A stretch of DNA of 64,000 nt from Monodelphis domestica (GCF_027887165.1 NC_077230.1:339212322-339276321); one strand, 5' to 3'. Positions 21,386-32,935 are shown, counted from the stretch's first letter. Numbers and translations: made by a program. The notes: generated by a model not told the origin, from the letters alone.

Positions 21386-22085
21386 AAATATAGAAAATAT
21401 CACTAGAAAAAATCAAAAGGCACCTTTCAAAATACGGCTGCAGGAAGAATTCCTAACCAAACAAAGAAGAGAGGAAATCACACAAGACAGTTTTGATGAC
21501 ATAAAATTTGAAAGCTTTGGCATGAATCAAAGCAGTTCAAATAAAAGGAGAAATCATTAAGTAGAGAAAAAATGCAATTTTCTATCAAACATCACTGATT
21601 AAAGTCTGATATCAAAGACAGAATCAGCACAAATATGTAAGGCAAAGAGTTTCTCTAGAAGATAAGTAGTCAAAGGATATGAATCACTTTTCAAAAGAAG
21701 AATTACAAGCTGGCTATGACTATATTTTAAATGATCCAAGTCACTGATCAGAAGAGAAATGTTACTTAGAGCAATTCTGAAGTTTTGCCTCTCTCAGCAA
21801 ATTGCCAAAGACAAAAGTGCCAACAGGCAGTATTGGAGGGGCTGTGGGAGGACAGGTACACACATATACTGTTGGTGCAGCTGAAGCTTGGTCCAACCAT
21901 TCTGGAAAATAATCTAGAAATATGCAAGAAAAAGTGACAAAAAAAAGAAAAAGTAACTGACCCAATCAATGCTCCCACTGTAAGACACATTCCCCAAGGA
22001 GATCAAAGGTAGAAAAGCAAAAGCCCAGTGGACACCAAGTTTAAAAAATATTGAACATTTCATAAATTTGGATGCCATCATCGCC
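21370..22085 (+). mobile_element. L1 LINE, end of ORF2 and 3' region
   Basis: Encodes a short ORF2-like C-terminal piece (QEEFLTKQRREEITQDSFDD region at about 21440-21500), then TTACAAGCTGGCTATGACTA and ATATACTGTTGGTGCAGCTG. Decayed and truncated at both ends. Confidence 0.65.
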
Positions 22086-22454
22086 CAGGGACCATGCTTT
22101 CCTTCTCTCAGTTGTTCTAGTTTTCATATACATGTTATGGCAGTTATCTGATCTTTCTGTTCTGCTCATGAAAGAGCAAAAATACAAAGAACAGGACAAG
22201 GAGATCTAAGGGGTCTCTTGGTACTAGCCGAAAATTATCCGACAAGTTTTAGGACAAATAGTCACCGACAGAGCAAAACCTAATTTTCAGGTACCAAGGA
22301 GCTGTGTAAGGGGCCATCTGTTCTGTTAGGAAGGCCCTGGGCAGCGACCTAAAGAAAATAGGGAAATTCAATCTCATCTTATTCAGAATCTAGTCTTAGA
22401 CAAGCTTTGGTCAGTGAGAAATTTCTCATCCCAGATTGGCCTCACACCAGAGGG

Positions 22455-22625
22455 GCAAAATAGAATCATGGACCCCAAGAATGTCAGTGCTGGAAGAGAC
22501 CTTAAGGATCATCTGGATGCTCTCATTTTACAGAAGGGGAAATAGGGTCCTAGAGAGGAAAGGTGACTCGCCCAAGGTTATACAACCAGTAAGTGACCAA
22601 GTTGTGACTAGCCCCTGATTCTCCT
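22455..22625 (-). mobile_element. MIR/THER-like SINE
   Basis: AGAATGTCAGTGCTGGAAGA, CATTTTACAGAAGGGGAAAT and GGTGACTCGCCCAAGGTTAT. Ends 165 bp from USP35 exon 2 on its downstream side. Confidence 0.75.
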
Positions 22626-22791
22626 GAACCCAGGGAGCTGGGGCCACCTGCCAAGAGAAAAAAACAACAACAAACGCTGCCCTCCTGATAGTCTCCCCCC
22701 TCCCCACAAAGTTCAGAAAGTCCTCCCTCTTCCTAAAGGTCAGTGAAGCAGCCATCCTCGCCCCCCCTTCCCTGCTGCTGCCACCTCCTAC

Positions 22792-22927
22792 CTGCTGATA
22801 GCTGTCATCATCTGGGCATCTGTGATGCTATCGTCATTGGTGAGGTTCCTGATCACCCCGTCCATGAGCTCCAGGGGCACGTACTGGACGACGCTGGCCA
22901 GGGCATTGGAGGGAGGCTCCTGCTCCT
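22792..22927 (-). CDS. USP35: USP35 coding exon 2 (residues 228-273, both ends split)
   Basis: The 136-bp exon is bounded by a good acceptor (CTTGATCCCCAG) and the donor CAG|GTAGGA. Joined to exon 1 it restores a split Glu codon and reads EEQEPPSNALASVVQYVPLE, then LMDGVIRNLTNDDSITDAQ and MMTAIS, ending with two bases of a split Arg codon. Human USP35, as I recall it, has EEEPPSSALASVVQHLPLEL at this point, so the match is close. It continues the N-terminal helical-repeat region. The intron to exon 1 is about 2.6 kb and holds L2, SINE-A and a CA repeat. Confidence 0.93.
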
Positions 22928-23059
22928 CTGGGGATCAAGGCAGAAACCAGAGCTAAATGGCTGAGGCAGAGGCATCCATCCCATTTCCTCGCCCATATCC
23001 CCCCTGCCACCCCCCATTCCTGCTCCCCAACTGCTGGGTAGCCAAAGGAGCAAACTTTA

Positions 23060-23195
23060 AGGCAAGTCAGGAAGAGTGTAAGCTCCTTGAGGGTAGACAT
23101 TGTTTTCCACTTCTGACTTTGTGTCCGTTTCCCCTAATGCAATAAGTGAATGCCTTGCATACAGAACCTGCTTAATAAATATTTTCTATCATGCT
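23060..23195 (+). mobile_element. L2 LINE 3' end
   Basis: GAGTGTAAGCTCCTTGAGGG and CAGAACCTGCTTAATAAATA. Confidence 0.7.
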
Positions 23196-23280
23196 TGTAG
23201 GTTTGTAAAGTACTTTATATGTGTTATCTTGTTTGATACTTGTGGTAGCTCTGGGAGCGGGGGTACCGTTATTATCATCC

Positions 23281-23440
23281 CTATTTTATTTTATTTTATT
23301 TTATTTTATTTTATTTTATTTTATTTTAAACCCTTACATTCTACCTTAGAAGCTCAGGCTAGAAAATGGGGATTTAGTGACTTGCCCAGGGTCACACTGC
23401 CAGGAAGTATCTGAAGCCAGATCAGAACTCAGGAATTCTC
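23281..23440 (-). mobile_element. Partial SINE-A with (ATTTT)n tail expansion
   Basis: A run of about nine ATTTT units at 23281-23328 passes straight into the reverse SINE-A tail (AAACCCTTACATTCTACCTT). In the SINE's own sense the array is an expanded A-rich tail. Confidence 0.85.
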
Positions 23441-23487
23441 ATCTCCACTCCTCATGGCAATCCTGAGAGGTAGGTACTATTATTAGC

Positions 23488-23660
23488 CCCATTTTATTTT
23501 ATTTTATTTTTAACCCCTATCTTAAAAGCTTAGGGCTAGGCAATGGGGGTGGCTTAACCCCCATTTAACTTGCCTAGGATCACACAGGATCTGAGGCCAC
23601 ATTTGAACCCAGAACCTCCCATATCTACACCTGGCTCTCAATCCACTAGCTGCCCCCATT
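23488..23660 (-). mobile_element. Partial SINE-A with short (ATTTT)n tail
   Basis: ATTTTATTTTATTTTTAACC then GGCTAGGCAATGGGGGTGGC and CTGGCTCTCAATCCACTAGC. Same orientation as the copy 160 bp to the left. Confidence 0.85.
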
Positions 23661-23689
23661 TTACAGATGAGCTTCTAAGGTTCTGAGGC

Positions 23690-23846
23690 AGAATTTACAC
23701 TCTTTTTCCTGACTCCAAGTCCACCTCTACCTACCTGCCTCACAATCACAGAGGAGGCAAACCCCAGGGATGAAGATGGGGGAGAAGGGGACTATGGAAG
23801 TGGGTGTAGCGTAAGGATATGCTTTATGATTATGTGTCTATATAGT

Positions 23847-23890
<44 letters not shown>

Positions 23891-24830
23891 CAAATTCAGT
23901 CACAGAGGCTGCCATTCCTTGAAATCAGCTCAGCAAAATGAGTGCATTGTGCGCTTGTGCCGATGCCTGTTTGTACGGCTGAGAAGCTGGGTGCAGAGCT
24001 TGGGTCTGGGTGTACATGTTGGCCTTTCTTTGGTCTCCCTCATGTTGGGCGGCTCGGCTCGACTTGAGTGGAGGCTCTGGCTTTGCATGTGCTGTAGAGG
24101 TATGTGGCTCATGTATCTGCGCTCTGCCTAGGCACGAGGGACGAGGGGGTAGGCCTCCCTCTACGTCCCCATCAAACCAGACCCACGGGCCCTGGGGGCC
24201 AGGCCAGAGCCTGAACCTCTCTCCACACGCATGAGCCACCTCCTGAACCCCATGGTTCAAGAGCACTGGGGCCAGAAGCTTGATTGATGGAATAATTCAG
24301 ATGGGGCTCCCCTCGCCCATCCACTTTCTTTTGTCAGGAACACCAGTGATGCAGCTAAATTCTCCCCAATAAACAAGTTATAAAAGTTGTGTAAACCTAC
24401 AATTTTATAAGGACCGGAGGTTGTTGTTACTAAATTGGCTCAAACATATTCCAAAAAATAAAAGATAAAAATATTTTAAAACGTAAAAAACAAACTCACA
24501 GCAACAAAAAAGTGATGGCAGCCAAGGCTCTTTAAGCTTTACTGAGCAATTCTCCCTCATCGCAACTCTAGGAGTCAGCAGACGATGAAGGGACCATTGT
24601 GAAATGACACTAACCTAATGCGCCGGGGATCACCATCTTTTAAGACTGGAGAGGACAGGGTGGAGGAGCTCACCCTAGATCTAGGAGAAAGCTGCAAAAT
24701 GTGTGTCCCACACTGACGCCCTACGGCATTGGATCCTTAAGATCACACACAGCTGGTGAACGACATCCTTGAAACTCTTCCCTCTCCATTCTAAAGTATA
24801 AATTATTTGGCATTCCAAAAAAAAAAAAAA
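23690..24830. other. No gene recognised; repeat-poor GC-rich intron
   Basis: Contains a (CA)n run at 23851-23887 and CpG-bearing sequence at 23940-24240. Open frames of about 100 residues here lack any family resemblance. Confidence 0.5.
23851..23887. repeat. (CA)n microsatellite
   Basis: About 18 uninterrupted CA units. Confidence 0.98.
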
Positions 24831-24839
24831 GTTCAGGGC

Positions 24840-25075
24840 CTCAGCCAATTCTCTCTTTGTGCAGGCAATCCTTCATGGACCTCCTCTTCACCATTCCCAT
24901 CTACTAAAGCCTTCCCCAGCCAGGGTTATTTCCATCTTATCTGTATTTATTTACTTGCGATAGATTGGGAGTCCCTAGAGGGCAGGCTTTTTCTTTCCCT
25001 TTCTTTGAATCCTCAGCATTTAACATAGTGTCTGGTATGTACAAAGCATTTAATCAATGCTTTTAATTAATTGAT
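24840..25075 (+). mobile_element. L2 LINE 3' end
   Basis: CTTCATGGACCTCCTCTTCA, GATTGGGAGTCCCTAGAGGG and AACATAGTGTCTGGTATGTA. Confidence 0.7.
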
Positions 25076-25274
25076 TATACATATTTGTCCACCTTCATTG
25101 ATTGGTAGAAGGAGTTTCTACACTAGAGATTGCCCGTGTCAATAAAATTGTCATTCTAGACCTTCCCCACCCCCAAATTACTCAGATGCTTGTGATGGCC
25201 AACAAAGGGCACGTGTGCCCCTCCGTGTATAGTATGGGGAGGTTGGAACAGGGTCACATTTATCTATTGTGAGT

Positions 25275-25435
25275 GGCTCTAGAGAAAGAGCTCTGAGTCC
25301 AGGCAGGAGATCTGGGTCCTAGTCCCAGGGCTAACACACTGGGAACTTGGAAAACCTCGGTTTCCAAATCTATAAAATGACAAGATGGGAGGAGGCTAGA
25401 CTAGGTAGTCCTCTAAAGCTCTGCCGTTCTATGGT
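25275..25435 (+). mobile_element. MIR SINE
   Basis: CTGAGTCCAGGCAGGAGATC, TCTGGGTCCTAGTCCCAGGG and AAATCTATAAAATGACAAGA; ends about 100 bp downstream of USP35 exon 1. Confidence 0.7.
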
Positions 25436-25530
25436 GTATGTTTAATGCCAGGATACACACATACACACACACACACTTTCTGTGCCCAGTGCCCAGCCCT
25501 CTCTTCACAAATGCTCCCACTCCTAAGTAC

Positions 25531-26212
25531 CTGTGGAGGAGATGATGGCAAACAGCTCCTTCAGAGATGGCAGGATGGAGGAAGCTTGGGCCCTCCAGAT
25601 TTTAGGTAAGAGCCCACTCACTCGGTTCACGTGGCTCAAGAACTCCACAATGCCCTCCTCCCCCTCTGCCAGGCACTGGAATTGCCCGATGCAGCGAACC
25701 AGCTGCTGGCAGAAGAGCAGCCGGTGTCTGCCATCTGGAATGCAGCGTGGGTACTGGCTCAGCAGGCGAGCCACCTTGGCACACTGCCTGGGGCCGGGCC
25801 GTTCGCACACCTTTCTCAGGACTTCCAGGCGGAGTAAGGCAAAGACCCCCTCAGCGGCTGGGCCCTCGGGGATGAACTGGAGGCCCAGCTGGACGTAATC
25901 TAGCACATAGGGGCTGGGGTGGCCTGGGGTCCCATAGCCCTCCTGCAGCAGAGTCAGGAGGAAATGAGCATTAAAGAACTCCACAAAGGCCTCGAGGTGG
26001 TAGTGGCCATAGACTTCCAGGACCTCCTGCCCAATCTCCCGCTTGAACTTGGTGTCACCCACTAGGTAGAGTTTGGTGGACAGCTCCAGCATGGCCCAAC
26101 ACTGCGCACTGTCCATGGGCTGCTTTGCTGCCTCGATCACCCGCCGTGCCAGCCCTTGCTTCACGTTGGTGGGGTAGGATGACAGCATCACGGCTTCCAG
26201 GATCTTGTCCAT
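25531..26212 (-). CDS. USP35: USP35 coding exon 1 (residues 1-227)
   Basis: This is the first coding exon of ubiquitin-specific protease 35, a deubiquitinase. The protein starts MDKILEAVMLSSYPTNVKQG and contains FALLRLEVLRKVCERPGPRQ and HRLLFCQQLVRCIGQFQC, which match USP35 better than its paralogue USP38. The exon encodes the start of the N-terminal ARM/HEAT-like helical region; no catalytic residues lie here. The start chosen is the MDKILEA methionine, conserved in both paralogues. An in-frame upstream ATG at 26269 only adds a Gly/Lys-rich leader with no family support. The exon ends ACAG|GTACTT with one base of a split codon, which fits exon 2 exactly. A weak acceptor (TTGCTGCAG) would place the 5' exon edge near 26230. 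In human the protein is roughly 1000 residues, with the protease domain in the C-terminal half; reported roles include opposing Parkin-linked mitophagy and stabilising Aurora B. Confidence 0.95.
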
Positions 26213-26289
26213 AGCTGCTCCTTGCCCAGGCTGCAGCAACAGACCCTCCTTCCGCCCCCCACCCCCCAAACATCAGAATTGGTCATCAA

Positions 26290-26720
26290 CAGATCTCAAA
26301 AAAGCATGGGGGAAAAAGTCACTATTTAAACCCTTTGGCCCAGAGATCCCACTACTCAGCACGAACTCCAGGAAGTCACAGACAACCTAAAAGACCTCGT
26401 AGGTACCAAAATATTAATAGAACTTTGATGGTAGCAAAAGACTAGAAACAAAGTGAGTGCCCACTAATAATAGTGGGACGAATTATGGTATATGAACGAT
26501 GGGGGATATTACTATGCCACACACACACAAAAATGATCATGAGGAACTCAGAGAAATCTGGTATGAACTGATTCCAAGCAAAGTAAGCAGAACCAGAACA
26601 TACACAATTATTACAGTCATGGAAATAAAAACAACACAAAAAGTCAACCAACTGAGAATAAATGCAGTGACTATTAAACCCAGAGACTGCAAGGAAGCAA
26701 ATCTCAGATCTGCCACTATT
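26290..26720 (+). mobile_element. L1 LINE 3' region next to USP35 exon 1
   Basis: GATGGTAGCAAAAGACTAGA, CGAATTATGGTATATGAACG and AAGTAAGCAGAACCAGAACA are old L1 3' blocks. It lies less than 100 bp upstream of the USP35 start codon on the opposite strand and limits where the exon's 5' edge can be. Confidence 0.65.
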
Positions 26721-27324
26721 ATGCTGGGCCTCTCCCACCTGGTATCATGCTTTTTTAAAGTACATGTGACATCCTACCTTTGCTGGTGGGCTTCTTGAGA
26801 GCTGGAACTAGGTTGTTTCTACCTCTCTGTCCATTCCCAATGTGGTACCTCGCAGCATAGACAGGATGGCGTTCTTCCCACTGTAACTCTATGGGATGAG
26901 ATATGTGAAGGGTGGACAGAAGCTATTAGCTACTCTACGTGGAGACAGTGCCGCTAGACCCTCTTCCCTCCTCCCGTCCCTCATGCCTGGTGGTCCTGGT
27001 GACTGACACTGACATAGATACAGCTCAAATTCCCGGCTCCCCACTTGTCCACATCTTCCCCATTTTTCCAGGCCCACCTCCTCCATGTCATGTCACTATC
27101 ACTCAACACCTTGAACCTTCATTGAAGTCACTTGACTTCCCACAGAGCACTTATCCATAAACCATGGAGAAGAGAACTTTCTAGACTTAAATATGCATTT
27201 TTAAATCATTTTAATTTTATTTTTGTCTTATTTATATTTTTAAATGTCTGTCATTCACTTCCACCACAACCACCGATGTGTCACTCCAACAGTTGCCTAC
27301 TTGCCTTTTCCTTGCCTAGGCTTA

Positions 27325-27650
27325 GGACCTTGGGTGAGTCATTTCTCTCTGGTCCTCAGTCTACTTAGCTTCAAAAAAGGGGAAGAAGGTAGGCTAAGTG
27401 GTCTTTAAAGTTCCTTCTAATTCTATATTCTGAGGCCTCTCCCTACAATGACATTCTACACACTTATATGCTAATAGTCCATGCCAATTCTGACATTCGA
27501 TATAGCCCATGAAATGTACTAAGACTCCTTTTGGCTCTGATACTATCTACCCAAAGGTCTTCATCAGCTCTAATAAGTCAATATTCCAACATTCTATATT
27601 TTAAAGTCTTTCTAGCTCTGATGCCTTATAATCTATGATGATAGAGGGTG
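27325..27650 (+). repeat. MIR/THER tail with degenerate 33-bp minisatellite, array 3
   Basis: A MIR 3' half (TGGGTGAGTCATTTCTCTCT) leads into about seven degraded units such as TCTGACATTCGATATAGCCC, TAATTCTATATTCTGAGGC and GTCTTTCTAGCTCTGATGCC, the same motif as at 15 and 62 kb. Confidence 0.65.
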
Positions 27651-27654
27651 TTAG

Positions 27655-27800
27655 ATGGCACAATAGAGAACCAGACCTTGAATCAGAAAGACCTGAGTTC
27701 AAATCCAGCCTAAATCATGGACCAGCTAGCCTTCTGACCCTGGATAAGTCACTTAACCTTTATCTGTTCATATCAAATCATCTATAAAATGGAAATAATA
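27655..27800 (+). mobile_element. SINE-B or MIR head with MIR body
   Basis: GTTAGATGGCACAATAGAGA and AAGACCTGAGTTCAAATCCA, then CTTCTGACCCTGGATAAGTC. Confidence 0.6.
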
Positions 27801-28399
27801 ATAACATTCACCTGACTTTTTGTTCCTCCAGATTAATTTAATTACCATCTTTTCTAACTCTATAAAATAATCTTTTGAAAAAAAAAAAAAGCCAACCAAC
27901 CAGAGCTGATTCCCAGATCATGCCCTGTTCGTTCTGCCCTCATTATAGTTCGAGTCTGATCCAATCCCCTTGTTCAAGACACTGAAACCCAGAGATGGAA
28001 ACAAATTGCTGAAGGTCTCACGGGGCAGGGGTTAGGAGCAGAGCGGGCATGCCAATCCAGCTCCGTCAATTCAGAGGTCACCTCAGGACCAGCTGCCAAC
28101 CTTCCCCCGTGCCTGCAAACATCCCAATCCTAGCTAGAACCCTGTCCACAAACTGAATCTCCTTTGCTGGTATTTTCTGTGTATATAGTATACAATAGTG
28201 GGGGGGGGGGGATAAGATCACTCTCTGCAAGTATATGATGGGTTGTCGTATGGAAAGGAAATTAGATTGGTTCCGCCTGGCCACAGAAGGCAGCATCGGG
28301 AGCAACAGGACAGATGAAGGAGTCAGAAGAGTCTCGGCTCAACAAAACAAACATGTTCCTAGCTTTAGGCAGTAGATGAAAGGTTTACAATAATGAAAT

Positions 28400-28560
28400 G
28401 GGCAGGAATGCCCTTCTGAGGGAGGGAGCTCTCCATCCCTGGAGGTCTTCAAACAGAGGCAGGTGGGTGACTTTCTGGGGAGGTTCTAATGGTCGCTTGG
28501 TTGAGTTTGCAGACCTCCACAATTTCTCCCAAACCTGAGATTCTATAATTCTAACCGTCC
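28400..28560 (+). mobile_element. L3/CR1 LINE 3' end
   Basis: GAGCTCTCCATCCCTGGAGG and TCTTCAAACAGAGGCAGGTG. Confidence 0.65.
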
Positions 28561-29182
28561 TCCATGATTTCACTTGTCTATCTCAGCAGCTCTGGGGAAG
28601 GGAGAGGGGGCAGAAATTATGAACATCATTTGACTCATGGGGGACTGACCACAGGGAGGCAATGGGATGAGTCTGAGGTCACAGAGAACGTCATCTATGG
28701 CCCTGGGCCCATTAGCTGCTTCTGTCCACTCCCCAAAGTCACAGATTGATCTCCAAGCACTCAGGAAGGCTTGATTACATCTCTAGGATAAAAGGAGGCA
28801 GTCTATTGGTGTTGGCACTGATCCCAGAAAACATTCTTCCCCAGACTTAAACTCTTTAGCCAATTGTACCTAGATCTGCATTCAATATGGACTTCACTTC
28901 TTAATCACCAAAGCCACTCAGCTGTTGGAAATATCTGTACTACTCAGGGAGCATGGACCACAAAGATCCTGGTAATAATAATTCACAGAAAAATTGTGTG
29001 CCATAATGGATAAAGAGTTGGTCTTGAAGTCAGAGAGACTTGAGTTCAGGTCCCACATCTGAAACATACAAGCCATAGAACCCTGGGCAGGTAATTAATT
29101 AATCTTTCAGCACCCTCCACAACTCACAATTACTGTAAGTTGTAGACCAGGCATCAATCTGCATTAAGAAAGAAATTTCTTA

Positions 29183-29282
29183 TTAGCTGTGTGACCCTGG
29201 GCAAGTCACTTGACCTCAATTGCCTAGCCCTTACCACTCTTCTGCTTTAGAATTAATACTTGGTATCAATTCTCTAAGAAGA
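29183..29282 (+). mobile_element. SINE-A 3' half
   Basis: AGCTGTGTGACCCTGGGCAA to TTAATACTTGGTATCAATTC; its tail is the start of the microsatellite that follows. Confidence 0.85.
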
Positions 29283-29547
<265 letters not shown>

Positions 29548-29724
29548 TTTCTTTAAGGGAAGTTTTAAAAATATCTATAAAATTCATAGTTCCAGTCCCC
29601 CTAAATTCTCAAAAAACTCATCCTTCTGTAAGTTCCATCTGGTATCTTCCTATTTCAACTAATTGTTTCTTCTAAACAGGTACTAAGCCATTTTTATGCT
29701 TTGCAGTTAAATGAGTGCATGGGT

Positions 29725-29940
29725 TGACCACATGATGCAGTGGGTAGAATGCAGGGCCTGGAGTTAGGAAGAGCTTAGTTCAAATCTGATCTCAGAACAC
29801 TTACTAGCTATGTGACCCTGAGCAAGTCACTTAATCCTGTTTTCCTCAGTTTCTTCATCTGTCAAATGAGCTGGAGAAGGAAATGGCAAACCATTCCAGT
29901 GTCTTTGCCAAGAAAAGCCCATGTCTAATCAACAAAATGG
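29725..29940 (+). mobile_element. SINE-B copy
   Basis: GATGCAGTGGGTAGAATGCA, GAGCTGGAGAAGGAAATGGC and AGTGTCTTTGCCAAGAAAAG. Confidence 0.88.
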
Positions 29941-30179
29941 CAATAATAATTATAATTTACATAGCACTTTAAGGTTTTGTAAAGTGCTTTACAAATATTA
30001 TCTCCTTTCACTCATAGAACATCAGAATAGGTCTACACTTTCTACCTCAAAGAGTTTTTTAAAAGAAAGCACTTTGGAAATCTTAAAATACTCCAGAAAT
30101 GTGAGTTATGGTGACTACAAGAAGAAATTATTAAAGTTATAGGACTGTGAAACAGTGGAGAGAGTATCAGATATGGAGG

Positions 30180-30350
30180 AACATACCCTGAGAGGTAGTT
30201 ACTATTATTATCCCCATTTTACAGTTGAGGAAATTGAAGTAGGTAAAAATTAAGTGATTTACCTAGGGTCAGACAGCTAGTAAGTTTCTAAGGTTGGATT
30301 TGAACTTAGAGCTTCCTGACTCCAGATCTGGTTCTCTCTAGTAATAGCTC
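30180..30350 (-). mobile_element. MIR/THER-like SINE
   Basis: CCCCATTTTACAGTTGAGGA, GATTTACCTAGGGTCAGACA and TTTGAACTTAGAGCTTCCTG. Confidence 0.75.
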
Positions 30351-30744
30351 TTACCTGGTCTAACCCCTTTGCTTTGCAATTAAAGACACTGAGACTCAGG
30401 GAGAGAAGTGACCTGCTGAAGGCTTCATGGAGCAGCAGACATTCTAATCCAGCTCCTCTGACTCTAGCCTCAGGACTAGTTCCCCTAAATGGTCTTTTGT
30501 CTCTCCAACAGCCAAGAACACTGGCTTATCGATTGACTAGAGAATATTTTTATTCAAGGTTGAAGAAAAAAACAGCTGAAACCCATACCAACATCACTGA
30601 ACAAGTTCCTGAAGACCACAAAACATAATCAAGGAAGTTTTTCTCCTTTTCCCCTCCCTACGTGAACCCGGCCACTTTCTAGAACCTACTTACCTGCCTC
30701 TTCGGTCACTCATGAAGATAAAGAATCTGCCCAGCAATAAAACA

Positions 30745-30870
30745 CTGTGCTCTGTTAAGTAGTGAGCTCCCCATCTCTGGACATATTCAGGCAGAGGTTA
30801 GCTGACCCCCATCAGGGATTCCTATACTGGGAAGATACTTTGATTAAATCACTGACTGTGAAATTCTAAA
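30745..30870 (+). mobile_element. L3/CR1 LINE 3' end
   Basis: GTGAGCTCCCCATCTCTGGA, ATTCAGGCAGAGGTTAGCTG and ATCAGGGATTCCTATACTG. Confidence 0.6.
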
Positions 30871-31680
30871 AACACAGAACTTATCAAATCTAATTGTGTC
30901 ATTTTACAGAGGGAGAACCCAAGCAAAGGGGGTTGCCCAGAGCCATAAAGGTACCAGAGAAGAGAGCTGGGGCTCTGAGCCAAGCTCTGTGCCACCATAT
31001 CTCATACTCTCTCCAAACCACCGAGCCCCGTGACTTCAATAATTCCTTCTGGAGTCATCATAACAACTTCCATTTCTGGAGAACCTTAAGGCTTCCTAAG
31101 TGCTTTCTTTTCAAAAACCCTTTGAGGTAGAGAGTGCTGAACTCCTCTGATGTTCTACGAGGGGCAGATTCTATGGCCTGAAGACCGCAGGAGGGAGCTT
31201 TGTCCTCCATATGAAAGGGGTGGCTCTCATCATCAGACCTGTCCAACAAGAGAATGCCCGGCCTCGTGGTGGGGTGAGCCTCTGATCAGGGAATGAGCCA
31301 ACAGAAGCTTAGCGGCTCCCCTATCAGGAATGCACTAAGGCTGGGACTCGTGCTTCTAGGGATGGAGGGAACAAATGCTAGCCACTGCTGGGGAACAGTC
31401 AAACTGGTCCGAACCCTCCAGGCAGCCTGAATCATCGGGACTCCAATCCTGGAATTAGCTCAGAGGAATAATAATAGCATTAACAATGACATTGATAACT
31501 TGGACTCTCTGCTTTTATTCAATTACAAGAAGTTATTTCATCTACCTGTGTGATGCTCCGTCGAACATGAAATGTAATAGAATACTAGGACGATATCCAT
31601 TTGTCTCAGGGCTGTTTCTATCTAAACTCCATGGTGGGGAAAAAGATGAAAAAGTAAGAAAATAACAATAAAAAATAATG
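30870..31680. other. No gene recognised
   Basis: Mixed MIR-like scraps and unique sequence; 31600-31632 resembles 1660-1695. Confidence 0.4.
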
Positions 31681-31885
31681 GTAGTTGACATTTCTAGAGC
31701 ACTTGATTTGCTAATTTAACATACATGATCTCACTTGAGAATTGCAATAACCCTGGAAGTAGAGAGACTACAGGTATTCTTTCCCTATTTTATGGATGAA
31801 GAATCTGAGGCTAAGAAAGGCTAAATGATTTGCCTGCAGCTGCTGAATAGGATTCAATTCAGGTCTTCTGTCTCAAAGATTCTTA
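31680..31885 (-). mobile_element. MIR SINE
   Basis: TTTCTAGAGCACTTGATTTG, CCCTATTTTATGGATGAAGA and GGATTCAATTCAGGTCTTCT. Confidence 0.7.
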
Positions 31886-32085
31886 ACTTTTTTGATGTCA
31901 TTCCTCCCTTCCCACCTCCACCTACCCACCTGCAGTCTGGCGAAGCCAATGGACCCCTTGCCAAAATAATGTCTTTAAACTCATAACATAAAATACATAA
32001 ATTTGAAAATAAAATCCGTTATCTTGAAATGTAGTTTTCAAAATAATAAAAAAATAAAAACAAAAACACATTTCTTAAGAACCTA
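31885..32085 (-). mobile_element. DNA-transposon-like fragment, same family as 18.05 and 47.1 kb
   Basis: GATTCTTAACTTTTTTGATG, GAAGCCAATGGACCCCTTGC and CATAACATAAAATACATAAA are the reverse of the right end of the 18-kb copy. Confidence 0.5.
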
Positions 32086-32094
32086 TCCTACAGG

Positions 32095-32580
32095 GGCAGC
32101 TAGGTAGTATAGTGGACAGAGTGCCAGGTCTGGAGTTGTAGAGAATGTGGATTCAAATCTGGCATCAGATACTTCCTGGCTGTTGTAAAAATTAAATTTC
32201 ATCTCTAGTAATAAAAATATTATATTTTATGAGGTTTATTAAGAATTACTAGAAATCAAGGATACAAAATAATAACCACGTGCCCATGGCTGATTAGCCC
32301 ATTCAAAATCCCCACACTTAGCTTACTTCCTACATCATTGCAAAAAGGAATGGAAGAGAGGAGAGCATTGGAAGCCTTATTGACAGTTAAATACTAATTG
32401 TGATCTCACTCAGGTGAGATTATAGGGAATTCTGGGAAATACCAAGGACTTCTGGGGATTGAAGTCTAGGATTCATTTTTACACTGTCACCTTGGGCAAG
32501 TCACTTAACCCCAGTTGCCTAGAACTTTCTACTCTTCTGTCATAAAAGTGACAACCAAGAACAAATATGATTTGAAAAAA
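32095..32580 (+). mobile_element. SINE-A copy split by a solo LTR
   Basis: Left part 32095-32183 (GGGGCAGCTAGGTAGTATAG to TTCCTGGCTGT) and right part 32488-32580 (CACCTTGGGCAAGTCACTTA onward) join cleanly once 32184-32487 is ignored. Confidence 0.9.
32184..32483 (+). mobile_element. Solo LTR, 300 bp, inserted in SINE-A (fossil)
   Basis: Starts TGTAAAAATTAAA and ends TTCATTTTTACA, imperfect inverted ends with TG...CA. It is flanked by CTGT at 32180-32183 and 32484-32487, a 4-bp duplication typical of retroviral integration. A TATTATATTTTATGAG TATA-like stretch lies near the start. No internal region remains. It must be younger than the SINE-A it interrupts. Confidence 0.75.
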
Positions 32581-32698
32581 AGACTACAAGTCTATCCTAT
32601 CCTACAAGTCACACTGGCAATATCTATCTGGTGAATGGATTTCCCTTAACTATTGTGTTCTATCTAAACCTCTTTGCCCAAAGTTAGGAGTCTCTGCC

Positions 32699-32935
32699 AA
32701 GGCAGCTAAGTGGCTCAGTGGATAGAACCTAGAGTCAGGAGGACCTGAATTCAAATCCAGCCTCAGACACTTACTAGTTGTGTGACCTGCTCAAGTCACT
32801 TCACCCTGTTTCCCTCAGTTGCCCCATCTGTCAAATGAGCTAGAGAAGGAAATGGCAAACCATTCCAGTCTCTTTGCTAAGAAAACCCAAAAGGGATTTC
32901 CTAAGAGAGGGCATGACAAATAACTGAACGAGAAA
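32699..32935 (+). mobile_element. SINE-B copy
   Basis: GGCAGCTAAGTGGCTCAGTG, AATGAGCTAGAGAAGGAAAT and a GCATGACAAATAACTGAACG tail. Confidence 0.88.

Noticed and set aside
25602-25898. Additional frames overlapping USP35 exon 1 on both strands
   Set aside because: They are shadows of a GC-rich coding exon.
25523-26269. USP38 instead of USP35
   Set aside because: Residues in CERPGPRQCAKVARLL, ALASVVQYVPLELMDGV and WPLGKNIDKWI agree with USP35, while USP38 differs at most of these positions.
28199-28211. Runs of 10-12 G or C (also at 40900, 42323 and 47743)
   Set aside because: Homopolymers of this length are common and prone to sequencing error; no special meaning can be assigned.
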